DNA of 64,000 nucleotides, from assembly GCF_017161265.1 (NCBI RefSeq), contig NZ_CP031393.1, forward strand, positions 2,480,001 to 2,544,000. The letters are read 5' to 3'. The first letter of the stretch is position 1, and every line of letters begins with the position of its first letter. Below are positions 1-7,361 of the stretch, one piece after another. The notes below the pieces were generated by a model. It had not been told where the DNA came from. It saw only the letters and a list, made by a program, of their open reading frames with translations, and made no database searches. This DNA comes from Treponema medium (GTDB lineage Bacteria > Spirochaetota > Spirochaetia > Treponematales > Treponemataceae). A program made the position numbers and the translations under genes.

Positions 1-199
1 TTGCAGCAAACTTTTTTCCTCTCATCTTATTTGAAGTTCGTTTGGTATTGGTTGGTTTTTGAGCATTTTCAGGAATAATCCAAATCCGGCTCATACGCAT
101 AGTGCCGGCAATTCTGTTTTCTTTACAAAGAATTTGAACTTGGCGCGGCGTTACACCCCATTTTTCAGCAGCTTCCTGAACTGTTATATACCCATTCAC
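1..199 (-). CDS. Small helix-turn-helix (excisionase/MerR-type) protein, partial
   Basis: The reverse strand reads open from a GTG at 199 to the window edge, at least 66 codons. The start is chosen because a purine-rich Shine-Dalgarno (gagggg) lies just upstream. The product opens MNGYITVQEAAEKWGVTP, then has RQVQILCKENRI and WIIPENAQKP. This is the pattern of single-domain HTH_17/excisionase-like DNA-binding proteins: a 'VQEAAEKWGVTPRQVQ' helix-turn-helix, a short wing, then 'W.IP..A.KP'. The last visible part is Lys/Arg-rich. Such proteins often accompany mobile or toxin-antitoxin modules, which fits the decayed vapBC nearby. The 3' end and any downstream partner lie outside the window. Confidence 0.6.
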   Translation of the reverse strand, partial: MNGYITVQEAAEKWGVTPRQVQILCKENRIAGTMRMSRIWIIPENAQKPTNTKRTSNKMRGKKFAA

Positions 200-249
200 T
201 TACGCCCCTCGAACCTGTATTTTAAATTTTGAAAACTGATATAACTATA

Positions 250-263
250 TTCGTTTAAACGAA
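250..263. promoter_or_regulatory. Perfect 14-bp palindrome upstream of the HTH gene
   Basis: TTCGTTTAAACGAA is its own reverse complement and lies about 50 bp upstream of the GTG of the HTH protein. Its position suggests an operator, perhaps for autoregulation, but binding is only inferred. Confidence 0.35.
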
Positions 264-406
264 ATAAAGCAAGAGCTTTCAAGACAATTTACAGGGATTT
301 CGCATTATAAAACCCGCAAGGCCCTTTCGAGGCAATCCTCCCGTTTGTCGCATAGGTGTTGCTTATGACAAAGCGGCATCTTCTTCGCTCCTATAATATC
401 CGCACC

Positions 407-475
407 TTATACTACCCAATCTTCAATTTTCAAGCCGTTTACTCTTGAAAATTCATTCGCATTATCATTAAAAAG
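407..475 (-). pseudogene. VapC toxin C-terminal remnant
   Basis: Only about 22 codons of a PIN-domain toxin survive, ending at the TAA at 407-409. The tail reads FNDNANEFSRVNGLKIEDWVV. The 'N..EFSRV.GL..EDW' signature is the conserved C-terminus of VapC-family PIN nucleases. All the catalytic acidic residues are gone. The remnant joins the 3' end of the antitoxin reading frame directly, in another frame, as expected after an internal deletion of most of vapC. Confidence 0.65.
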
Positions 476-689
476 CCACTCGCGTTTCAAGTTTCGGCTG
501 ATCAGGTCTCGTAAATGACGGGTCAGCAACAGAGCCAAATAGATCAGCCCAGCCCTCCGGATAATGAGGCTCTATTTTTTCCATGGTTTTGCTCACACCC
601 CACTTTGAAAGCGACATATTTTCTGCATGAGCTTCGTTTTCAATTTTGAGAAGCTACTCTTGTGTAACATATAATGATAACTGCGGCAT
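468..689 (-). pseudogene. VapB-like antitoxin with premature stop
   Basis: The frame begins at ATG 687-689 (MPQLSLYVTQE) and meets an in-frame TAG at 654-656 as codon 12. It then continues as a normal antitoxin with 'ENMSLSKWGVSKTMEKI' and 'WADLFGSVADPSF' to the TAA at 468-470. The first part resembles the ribbon-helix-helix DNA-binding strand of type II antitoxins (LSLYVT...). The rest resembles the toxin-binding tail of the VapB-like antitoxins common in treponemes. The adjacent toxin is reduced to its last codons, so the whole pair is dead. A sequencing error at the TAG would not rescue the toxin. Confidence 0.65.
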
Positions 690-962
690 ATTCGTACCTC
701 TTATATACTATAAAAGTAAAAGATTGTATTACAAAAATCAAGTATATTTACAAGTATATTATAAAACAGCAGGCTTGCCCCGCGCCGATTTTTTGATTTG
801 CTCATGATAGAAAAAATCGACAACAACAGGCGGCGCTTTATATTTCAGTTCTCTACACTCACCAGCTTCCGTATTCCCAGGGCTTTATGCTGATGCCCTG
901 AATTAGGAACATGGAGTTCAGTTGTACCTCATACGGTAGTAAGCCGCTTATCTTAATTACAC
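690..962. other. Gene-poor accessory stretch
   Basis: No intact gene is visible. The 3' part of a reverse-strand frame stays open into a TGA at 859-861 and ends SIKPWEYGSW. It has no convincing start and I do not recognise it; it may be another gene relic. The A+T-rich stretch 700-765 could hold the old promoter of the vapB remnant. Confidence 0.3.
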
Positions 963-997
963 TTGACACCTTCACTATGCTTGCATATTTCTTCTGA

Positions 998-1684
998 TTG
1001 CGCTATAGTCTGAATTACAGTGTAATATTACGTTGTAATATTGTTCCAGTGGAGGGTGATTGTATATCAAGGAATTTTCAGCAAACGCACGAAAATTTAC
1101 TGCAATGTGCAAAAGAGCAGTTTTTAGCGTTCGGCTTTGAACGGGCAAGTATTCGGGATATTTGCAAGGAAGCTCATGTAACCAACGGCGCATTCTATAA
1201 TCATTTTACGGATAAGGAAGCGCTCTTCGGTGCCATAGTAGATCCGGTTTTTCAAACTATTTCTCAAATGTATAACGATGCCGCGGCAAAGTGCTTTGCA
1301 TTAGTAAAAAACGATGATCTTTTACAGCTGTGGAAACATGAAGAAGAAACCTTGTGCAGTATGATCGAGTATATCTATGCACATTTTGAAATATTTCAGC
1401 TTTTGCTGATGTGTTCAGCCGGTACAAAATACGCAGATTTTCAGGATATGGTGGTACGTGCCGAAATGCGGGAAACCAAAAAGTTCCTTGCCGAATTAAA
1501 GCGGCGGGGTATTCCTTTTCGGAATTTAGAAGATGATGAATGGCATATCCTTGTGCATGCGCATTACGCGTCCCTTGCCGAACTTGTGTTGCACAATTAT
1601 CCAAAAGAAACCGCATTAAAATATGCCCATACGCTCGCGCTTTTTTTTGAGGCGGGATGGAAAGCGGTGTTAGGGCTTCCGTAA
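998..1684 (+). CDS. TetR/AcrR-family transcriptional regulator
   Basis: The N-terminal domain has the TetR three-helix pattern: 'LLQCAKEQFLAFGFERASIRDI', then the HTH 'AHVTNGAFYNHFTDKEALF'. The C-terminal about 150 residues form the ligand/dimer domain, which is not informative by eye. The ABC transporter operon 250 bp downstream on the same strand is the likely target. The start is uncertain. The ATG at 998 precedes the tandem palindromes, so it would put the operator inside the coding region, and it has no Shine-Dalgarno. The good Shine-Dalgarno GGAGGG at 1051-1056 has no in-frame ATG, GTG or TTG at normal spacing; only an ATA at 1064 fits. The true protein is probably about 200-207 residues. 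Confidence 0.8.
   Translation: MRYSLNYSVILRCNIVPVEGDCISRNFQQTHENLLQCAKEQFLAFGFERASIRDICKEAHVTNGAFYNHFTDKEALFGAIVDPVFQTISQMYNDAAAKCFALVKNDDLLQLWKHEEETLCSMIEYIYAHFEIFQLLLMCSAGTKYADFQDMVVRAEMRETKKFLAELKRRGIPFRNLEDDEWHILVHAHYASLAELVLHNYPKETALKYAHTLALFFEAGWKAVLGLP
1014..1039. promoter_or_regulatory. Tandem palindromic operator of the TetR gene
   Basis: Two directly adjacent 13-bp palindromes, ATTACAGTGTAAT (1014-1026) and ATTACGTTGTAAT (1027-1039), share the form ATTAC-N3-GTAAT. They lie 12 bp before the Shine-Dalgarno GGAGGG (1051-1056) of the TetR-like gene. A -35-like TTGACA sits at 963-968. The site fits autoregulation by a TetR dimer pair. Confidence 0.55.
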
Positions 1685-1812
1685 TGGGGAAATAAAACTA
1701 CGGCAGCAATCCTGATCTATCAGGAGATAGTAGGCATCTTTTAACAACTCTGGTTAGATTTTTTATGGAGTGTAAAATAAAAGCCGTACAAATGGCACAG
1801 CTTTTATTTACT

Positions 1813-1917
1813 CAAGTTTGCTCAAGCGCAAACTTGTATATCATCTGCACGTTCTCACTTTGTTGCGAACGTGCGTAAAAAGTCAATCGAAAGTTGATAC
1901 TTTCTTCTTGACTTTTT
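1813..1917. repeat. Three consecutive hairpins before the ABC operon
   Basis: Three unrelated perfect stems follow one another: CAAGTTTG/CAAACTTG (1813-1836), GCACGTTC/GAACGTGC (1847-1874) and AAAAAGTCAA/TTGACTTTTT (1877-1917). The last ends three bases before the gagaggag ribosome binding site of the first ABC gene. It resembles the hairpin arrays elsewhere in this window, and as leader RNA it could affect translation of the transporter. Confidence 0.6.
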
Positions 1918-1933
1918 ATGGAGAGGAGAATAT

Positions 1934-3766
1934 ATGGATATTTTAAAAAAGCATATCGGCGCAATCATCTTTTCGGTGGTTGTCGCAATTATCGGTGTTG
2001 CATGCAGCATTGTACCGTACTTTGCTGTTGCGTCTATTGTGACACAGCTGATAAACGGCGCAACGGATTACCGCATTTTCTTACCGTATGCAGGACTTAT
2101 TTTTGCAGGCTTTGCCGGGGCGATTATCGGACATTCGGTATCTACCATCGGATCGCATAATCTGGCATTCAGCATTATTGAAGATACACGGAAGCGGGTG
2201 GTAGAAAAATTAAGCCGGCTTTCGATGGGTACGATAGAAGAAAAAAGCAGCGGTAAGTGGTCTCAGTTTGTGGTAGAAACAGTGGATAAAATGGAAAAAC
2301 CGATCGCACACGTTATCCCCGAAGTACTTGCCAACGTTATCATTCCGATCGTTATTGTCGTTATCATTTTTATACTGAACTGGAAGATCGCTCTTGCAAA
2401 CCTCGTAACGCTGCCGCTCGGTATGCTCTTTTCGATGCTGATGATGAAAGACTATGAAGCAAAATCAAAACGATACATCGAAGCATCCAAAAAAATGAAT
2501 GCCGCCGCGGTCGAATATATTCAAGGGATAAAAGTGATCAAGGCATTTAACAAATCGGCATCGTCGTATGATAAATTCCAAAAAGCGGTGGAGGATAACC
2601 GGGACTCAATGCTCGACTGGTATTTGAGCGTGTGTTTTGCGATGACCGCTGCAATGGAAGTGCTGCCGTCCACGCTCCTTGTCGTACTACCGGTCGGCTT
2701 GTATCTGTTTATGACCGGCGGCATTACACTGCCGGTGCTGATCATGTGTGTGCTGCTTTCTTATGCGTCATATAAACCGCTCCTTAAAGCAATGGCGTAT
2801 ATGGATACGATGGCGAATGTGCGTGTTGTGTTCGGTGAGATTCAATCGGTACTCGATTTACCGGAGCTGGTTCGGCAAGATACCGCCCCTGCACCGCACG
2901 GGTATGATGTGCGTTTTGAAAATGTGGTGTTCGGCTACGGCGGAGCGCTGTGCGAAACAGCCGGTACCGCTGCCAAGGATAGTGCGGCAGGCAGCGCAGC
3001 AAGTGGTGCTGCTGGTAAGGATTGTATACCGGCTGCAGTGAACGGTATAGTAAACGGTGCAGCTGCCAAAGACAGCACAAAGGTGTTCGACGGATTGAAC
3101 TTTACCGCCAAAGAAGGCGAGCTGACCGCGATTGTCGGTTCTTCCGGCAGCGGTAAGTCTACCATCGCAAAACTGCTGGCAGGCTTCTGGAATATCAACA
3201 GCGGACACATCACCATCGGCGGCGCTGATATCGGGAGCATGAGCTTAGAGCGGAATATGCAGCTGGTTACCTATGTGTCGCAGGAAAACTTTTTGTTCAA
3301 TAAGACCATTCGGGAAAATCTCAAGATGGCAAAAGAAGATGCAACCGATGCGGAAATCGAAGCCGCCTGTACAAAAGCCAGCATTCACGACTTTATCAAA
3401 AGCCTGCCCGACGGGTATGATACCAATGCGGGAAACGCAGGCAGCAAGTTTTCAGGCGGCGAGCGGCAGCGGCTCACCATTGCCCGTGCCTTACTGAAAG
3501 ACAGTCCCATTGTGGTACTCGACGAGGCAACCGCCTACTCCGACCCGGAAAACGAAGCCATTATCCAGCAGTCTATCGATAACCTTGTAAAAAATAAGAC
3601 CGTTATTATGATTGCGCACCGGCTTTCCACGATTGTCAATGCCGATAAAATCATCGTACTGGATAAAGGGAAAATCGCCGCTGAGGGCACACACACTGAG
3701 CTGTTACAGCGCTCTCCGCTCTATCAAAAAATGTGGCAGTCCCATATCAGCAGCAGGGATAATTAA
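1934..3766 (+). CDS. ABC transporter, fused permease and ATPase, subunit 1
   Basis: Half-transporter of 610 residues with about six membrane segments in the first 300 residues. The nucleotide-binding domain follows: Walker A GSSGSGKST near 402-410, signature FSGGERQR near 506, Walker B IVVLDEAT near 527, D-loop YSDPENE and H-loop AHRLST. The start ATG has a gagaggag Shine-Dalgarno. It pairs with the half-transporter at 4223, so a heterodimer is likely. The family includes drug exporters and the siderophore-type YbtPQ/IrtAB pairs; the substrate cannot be read from sequence. Odd feature: between the aromatic A-loop (FGYGG, near 333-337) and VFDGLNF lies an Ala/Gly/Ser-rich insert of about 40 residues with repeated 'AAKDS/AGKDC' words, absent from the partner. 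Confidence 0.9.
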   Translation: MDILKKHIGAIIFSVVVAIIGVACSIVPYFAVASIVTQLINGATDYRIFLPYAGLIFAGFAGAIIGHSVSTIGSHNLAFSIIEDTRKRVVEKLSRLSMGTIEEKSSGKWSQFVVETVDKMEKPIAHVIPEVLANVIIPIVIVVIIFILNWKIALANLVTLPLGMLFSMLMMKDYEAKSKRYIEASKKMNAAAVEYIQGIKVIKAFNKSASSYDKFQKAVEDNRDSMLDWYLSVCFAMTAAMEVLPSTLLVVLPVGLYLFMTGGITLPVLIMCVLLSYASYKPLLKAMAYMDTMANVRVVFGEIQSVLDLPELVRQDTAPAPHGYDVRFENVVFGYGGALCETAGTAAKDSAAGSAASGAAGKDCIPAAVNGIVNGAAAKDSTKVFDGLNFTAKEGELTAIVGSSGSGKSTIAKLLAGFWNINSGHITIGGADIGSMSLERNMQLVTYVSQENFLFNKTIRENLKMAKEDATDAEIEAACTKASIHDFIKSLPDGYDTNAGNAGSKFSGGERQRLTIARALLKDSPIVVLDEATAYSDPENEAIIQQSIDNLVKNKTVIMIAHRLSTIVNADKIIVLDKGKIAAEGTHTELLQRSPLYQKMWQSHISSRDN

Positions 3767-3786
3767 GAATTATATTGGAGGAATAC

Positions 3787-4218
3787 ATGATACGAACTAT
3801 ACATCTAACAGACGCAAAGGCTATTCGGGATATAAGCGAGTTTTCGCTTGGGTATAAAACAACAGAAGCGGTAACCGAACGGCAGATTGCAAAACTTTTA
3901 AAAGACAATCAGCATGTTATACGGGTGTACGAAGATGATGAAACGCACACTGTAGTAGGCTTTATTCATGCCGAAGCATATCAACTTTTATACAAAGAAC
4001 CGGGATTCAATATTTTGGGACTTGCGCTGTTAGCCGAGTATCAGCACAAGGGTATCGGCAAACAGCTGCTGCGTGCTGTAGAAGCAGAAGCCGTTGCACG
4101 GCACTACCGCTTTATCCGCCTCAACTCCGGCGAGCACCGCACGGAAGCTCATGCGTTTTACGAACATTGCGGCTACTCATGCACAAAACTGCAAAAACGC
4201 TTTATAAAGGAATGGTAA
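3787..4218 (+). CDS. GNAT-family N-acetyltransferase
   Basis: Single-domain GNAT of 143 residues. The acetyl-CoA pyrophosphate loop is visible as 'EYQHKGIGKQLLRAVEAEA' (Q/R-x-x-G-x-G/A type), followed by 'RLNSGEHRTEAHAFYEHCGYS', the usual beta6-alpha4 end in which an 'AHAFYE..GY' motif closes the site. The start at 3787 (MIRTIHLTDA) is preferred over the TTG at 3775 because GGAGG lies just ahead of it. It sits between the two halves of the ABC transporter, 20 bp after the first and 4 bp before the second, so it is surely cotranscribed. It may modify the transported compound or a target linked to resistance; that is inference. Confidence 0.85.
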   Translation: MIRTIHLTDAKAIRDISEFSLGYKTTEAVTERQIAKLLKDNQHVIRVYEDDETHTVVGFIHAEAYQLLYKEPGFNILGLALLAEYQHKGIGKQLLRAVEAEAVARHYRFIRLNSGEHRTEAHAFYEHCGYSCTKLQKRFIKEW

Positions 4219-4222
4219 AATT

Positions 4223-5983
4223 ATGTTTGATTTATTGAAGAAGATTTACGCGGTTGCGGGGAATCAATCAAAGCGTATAACAACGATGTTTATTTGCGAT
4301 ATGCTCAAAAGCATATTCGAAGGCTTTACCCTCGGCGGGCTTGGGTATTTTTTGCTAACATTGAGCCGTGCGGTGTTTCAATCACAGCCGGTTACACGGA
4401 GCAATATTATCACGGTGTTCTGCATTATGGTCACCAGCATCACGGGGAAAATCATCTTCGGCTATATTTCCGACCGGAATAAAAATATCGCCTCGTATAC
4501 GATGGGGGCGGAGAACAGGCTTGTCATCGGAGATAAACTGAAAAACGTACACATGGGATATTTTTCCGAAAGTAAACTCGGCGATATTTCGGGAGCGTTG
4601 ACAACGGTGATCACCGATGTTGAAACAATCGATATGATGATTCTCGAAATGATGTTTGCAGGCAGCATTCAAACGGTGATTATGGCGCTGTTTGTTTTCC
4701 CGTATGATATGACAACCGGCTGTATCATTTTTATCACCCTTGTTACTGCAATCCTGTTCAACTCTGTGTTTCAAAAAAAGACCGATGCGGTAACGACAAA
4801 ACTGACGGAGCTGAAGCTGCAACTGCATACCGATATTTTGGAGTATGTGCAGGGGATCGGCGTGGTCAAGGCGTTCGGCAGAACAAGCGAAGCGATAAAA
4901 AATGTAACGGAGAGTATTAAAAAAAGCAAAACAGGTTTCTTTGCGGTAGAAAAAACAGTGATGCCCTCATTGCTGGTTTTCTCGCTGCTGCTTAAGTTGG
5001 GAACAACTGCAATTATTGTGAGCGCCTTATACCGCTATTCCGTTGGAGCGATCGATGTAGAAAAAACATTGATGCTGACCGTAGCAAGTTTTGTGGTATT
5101 CGGCGGGTTTGAAATAGCCGGTACCATGCAGCGGATGCGCGGCGCTGCGGTACAGAATTTGGATACGCTTTTTACGGTTAAAAATATTCAAGCTTTACCG
5201 GAAGGTTCGCTCCTGCCGCAGGGAAACGATGATATCACCGTTAAAAATATTACCTTCGGCTACGGTGGAAAGGAGCAGACAGAAGAAGAAAAACTTTTCC
5301 GCAATGTGGATATGAGTATTCCGAAAAATAGTGTAACAGCCTTGGTCGGGTATTCCGGTTCGGGGAAGACCAGTTTATGTCAGCTGATTGCCCGCTTTTG
5401 GGATGTCAATTCGGGAGAAATAAAACTCGGCGATACCAATATAAAAGACTTTGCCTACGATGCGTTTTTATCAAACTTTACATTTGTATTCCAAGATGTG
5501 TACTTGTTTGAAGACACAATAAAGAACAACATCAAATTCGGAAAACCGGATGCAACCGACGAAGAAGTTATCGCAGCGGCAAAAGCAGCGCAATGTCACG
5601 ACTTTATTATGGAACTGCCGAACGGTTACGATACGGTACTGCAGGAAGGCGGCAGCAATCTTTCAGGCGGGGAGCGCCAGCGTATTTCCATTGCACGAGC
5701 AATGCTCAAGCCGAGTTCCATTGTCATTCTCGACGAAGCGACTTCCAGTGTCGATCCCGAAAACGAAGAAAAGCTGATAAGCGCCCTTGATGAATTGCTG
5801 AAAAACAAAACCGCAATCATCATCGCACACCGGCTTTCAACTATCAAAAATGCCGATCAAATATTCGTCATGGATAAGGGCAGTATTGTCCAGCACGGCA
5901 CCCATTCCGAACTCGTGCAGCAAAACGGTATTTATGCACGCTTTGTCGGTATGCGGGAAACCGCAGCTGCGTGGAGGGTGTAG
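4223..5983 (+). CDS. ABC transporter, fused permease and ATPase, subunit 2
   Basis: Half-transporter of 586 residues. The N-terminal transmembrane domain spans about residues 20-300. The ATPase domain has A-loop FGYGG, Walker A GYSGSGKTS near 373, Q-loop FVFQDVYLF, signature LSGGERQR, Walker B SIVILDEAT, D-loop SSVDPENEE and H-loop AHRLST. All catalytic motifs, including the Walker B glutamate, are present. The start is ATG 4223 with an aagga-type Shine-Dalgarno inside the end of the acetyltransferase gene. Partner of the half-transporter at 1934 and likely under the TetR regulator upstream. Confidence 0.9.
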   Translation: MFDLLKKIYAVAGNQSKRITTMFICDMLKSIFEGFTLGGLGYFLLTLSRAVFQSQPVTRSNIITVFCIMVTSITGKIIFGYISDRNKNIASYTMGAENRLVIGDKLKNVHMGYFSESKLGDISGALTTVITDVETIDMMILEMMFAGSIQTVIMALFVFPYDMTTGCIIFITLVTAILFNSVFQKKTDAVTTKLTELKLQLHTDILEYVQGIGVVKAFGRTSEAIKNVTESIKKSKTGFFAVEKTVMPSLLVFSLLLKLGTTAIIVSALYRYSVGAIDVEKTLMLTVASFVVFGGFEIAGTMQRMRGAAVQNLDTLFTVKNIQALPEGSLLPQGNDDITVKNITFGYGGKEQTEEEKLFRNVDMSIPKNSVTALVGYSGSGKTSLCQLIARFWDVNSGEIKLGDTNIKDFAYDAFLSNFTFVFQDVYLFEDTIKNNIKFGKPDATDEEVIAAAKAAQCHDFIMELPNGYDTVLQEGGSNLSGGERQRISIARAMLKPSSIVILDEATSSVDPENEEKLISALDELLKNKTAIIIAHRLSTIKNADQIFVMDKGSIVQHGTHSELVQQNGIYARFVGMRETAAAWRV

Positions 5984-6026
5984 AAAGAAAGGTCTTTTAT
6001 CATTATTATAAAGCCGATAACATCAG

Positions 6027-6056
6027 ATCAACATCCCTGACGCAGAACGTCGAGGC
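6027..6056. repeat. Degenerate GACGC hairpin element
   Basis: ATCAACATCCCTGACGC followed by an imperfect complement (CGTCGAGG) is a worn copy of the CCCCGACGC/GCGTCGGGG hairpin seen at 37544 and 42460 and, as a half copy, at 28641. It lies between the ABC operon and the alarmone synthetase gene and could once have been a terminator. Confidence 0.45.
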
Positions 6057-6101
6057 ATTAAATCACCTGTACGAATAAAATTTTAGAAATTGAGGCATAC
6101 T

Positions 6102-6788
6102 TTGGCAAGTTTTACATTTAAAGAATTATTGAACAGTGAAAAACCCGAAGAATTATTAGAAGCGGCGTATCCGTTCACACATCTGATGATGCAATACCGT
6201 TGTGCATTACGCGAAGTTCAAACAAAACTGGAAGTTCTTAATACTGAGCTGTCGATGGATCGTGATCGTAATCCTTTTGAATCCATTACCTGTAGAATAA
6301 AAAAACCGATCAGTATTCTCGGTAAATTAAAAAAGATGGAGCTTGATATATCGCTCGAAAATATCGAACACCATTTACATGACGTTGCCGGCATTCGTGT
6401 TATTTGCACATTTCAAAAGGATATTTACATCCTTGCCGATAAACTGTCCGCACAAGATGATATAAAAATCATCGCCCGCAAAGATTATATTAAACATCCT
6501 AAACCAAACGGTTACCGCAGTCTGCATCTGATTGTCGAAATTCCCGTTTTCTTTGCTGAAGGGAAAAAATATATGCAAGTGGAAGTACAATTCCGTACAA
6601 TCGCTATGGATTTTTGGGCAAGCGTCGAACATAAGATATATTACAAAAAAGAGATCGACCACAACACTGCTCAGATTACGGAAAAATTACGGCTCTGTGC
6701 GGAAAATATCAACATGATTGCAATGGAATTGGAAGATATTAGTAGAGAAATAGAAATACAAGAAGAACGGGAACATCCACTAGCCTAA
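6102..6788 (+). CDS. Small alarmone synthetase, (p)ppGpp synthetase domain
   Basis: A stand-alone RelA/SpoT synthetase domain of about 228 residues, comparable to RelQ/RelP proteins (about 210-230). Seen motifs: 'RIKKPISILGKL' (ATP-side basic region), 'DVAGIRVICTF', 'RKDYIKHPKPNGYRSLHLIV' (the G-loop, with the Tyr that stacks on the GDP/GTP base) and 'VEVQFRTIAMDFWASVEHKIYYK', which carries the catalytic Glu in E.QFRT. There is no hydrolase, TGS or ACT domain. The start is taken at TTG 6102 (MASFTFKELL) because GAGG at 6092-6095 is spaced correctly; a second TTG at 6090 has no Shine-Dalgarno. It would transfer pyrophosphate from ATP to GDP/GTP to make the stringent-response alarmone. Confidence 0.85.
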   Translation: MASFTFKELLNSEKPEELLEAAYPFTHLMMQYRCALREVQTKLEVLNTELSMDRDRNPFESITCRIKKPISILGKLKKMELDISLENIEHHLHDVAGIRVICTFQKDIYILADKLSAQDDIKIIARKDYIKHPKPNGYRSLHLIVEIPVFFAEGKKYMQVEVQFRTIAMDFWASVEHKIYYKKEIDHNTAQITEKLRLCAENINMIAMELEDISREIEIQEEREHPLA

Positions 6789-6860
6789 CAGCCTTACTTT
6801 CCTACACATAACTCTTCAGCGTTTAAGCCGCAATCCGTTTGATATCAAAAGCCTATCTTT

Positions 6861-7295
6861 CTATTGCGCAATTCCTTTGGCAATAAATATTTCTTGCCAA
6901 AATGCATTTTCTGCAGTTATTGTTATGGTACCGTTTAGCGTATTGGTTCCTTTTTTTATATACACATCAATTCCGTTCATCTCAAACTTATCATAATTAT
7001 TAAGGTCTTTCGGCATTCCGACAATCACGGTCGGATCTACAATAGTACCGCCTCACGACGCTCCCATCGCTACACAATATGCAGCTGTTACTTTTTGTTT
7101 GGTAAAGGCTGCCAGTGCTTTATCGTCAATCACCACATGGGCAACCGGTCTTTCAACCCCTGCAGCAGTCTTAACCTTTTCATTCACTGTACAGGTCTGA
7201 GCCGCATCTTGCCGTGCCTCACGTTTACATGCAATACAGCCTAATATCAGCAAAACCAAACATACGTACAAGAATCTTTTTTTATATGTTATCAT
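6861..7295 (-). CDS. Candidate lipid-anchored selenoprotein, HesB/IscA-like
   Basis: Start ATG 7293-7295 with AGAGGAA upstream. A signal peptide with a lipobox-like end (MITYKKRFLYVCLVLLI, then LGC or IAC) gives a short Cys-containing linker. The frame meets TGA at 7053-7055 (codon 81), directly after VAMGAS. It then reads on for 63 codons as 'GGTIVDPTVIVGMPKDLNNY', 'DKFEMNGIDVYIKKGTN' and so on to TAG 6861. The part after TGA is plainly coding and fits the HesB/IscA-like fold ('xxGG...P.D.D.FE.NGI.VYI'), in which the TGA aligns with the redox Cys/Sec of HesB-like selenoproteins. A SECIS-like hairpin sits 23 nt downstream. Total about 144 residues. Decoding as Sec is inferred; a pseudogene or sequencing error is the alternative. 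Confidence 0.65.
7017..7035 (-). promoter_or_regulatory. Bacterial SECIS-like hairpin
   Basis: In the sense of the gene, a 6-bp stem TCCGAC/GTCGGA encloses a 7-nt loop CGTGATT. The loop starts 23 nt after the TGA and has G as its second base. Known bacterial SECIS rules ask for a small hairpin with a G among the first two loop bases, about 16-37 nt from the UGA. All are met here. Confidence 0.55.
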
Positions 7296-7316
7296 CGTTA
7301 ATTCCTCTAATAAAAT

Positions 7317-7346
7317 ACAATAATGATTCTCAATATATAGTGTCAA
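7317..7346 (-). promoter_or_regulatory. Promoter of the candidate selenoprotein gene
   Basis: TTGACA (7341-7346) and TATTGT (7317-7322) are separated by 18 bp. The spacer and -10 contain GAGAATCATTATT, which resembles half of a Fur-type box, so metal control is possible but unproven. Confidence 0.55.
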
Positions 7347-7361
7347 GTATGAAGAGACGCC

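Noticed and set aside
310-400. Integron attC site
   Set aside because: An imperfect inverted repeat (TTTGTC...GACAAA) is present near a toxin-antitoxin relic, but I could not see the core sites with confidence.
4382-4828. 148-residue reverse-strand frame inside the second ABC gene
   Set aside because: Shadow of the transporter gene, with no start signals or motifs.
7053-7055. TGA as a plain end of a 97-residue protein
   Set aside because: The next 63 codons are open, coding in character and continue the fold; a SECIS-like hairpin follows. A short protein ending at GAS would be odd.
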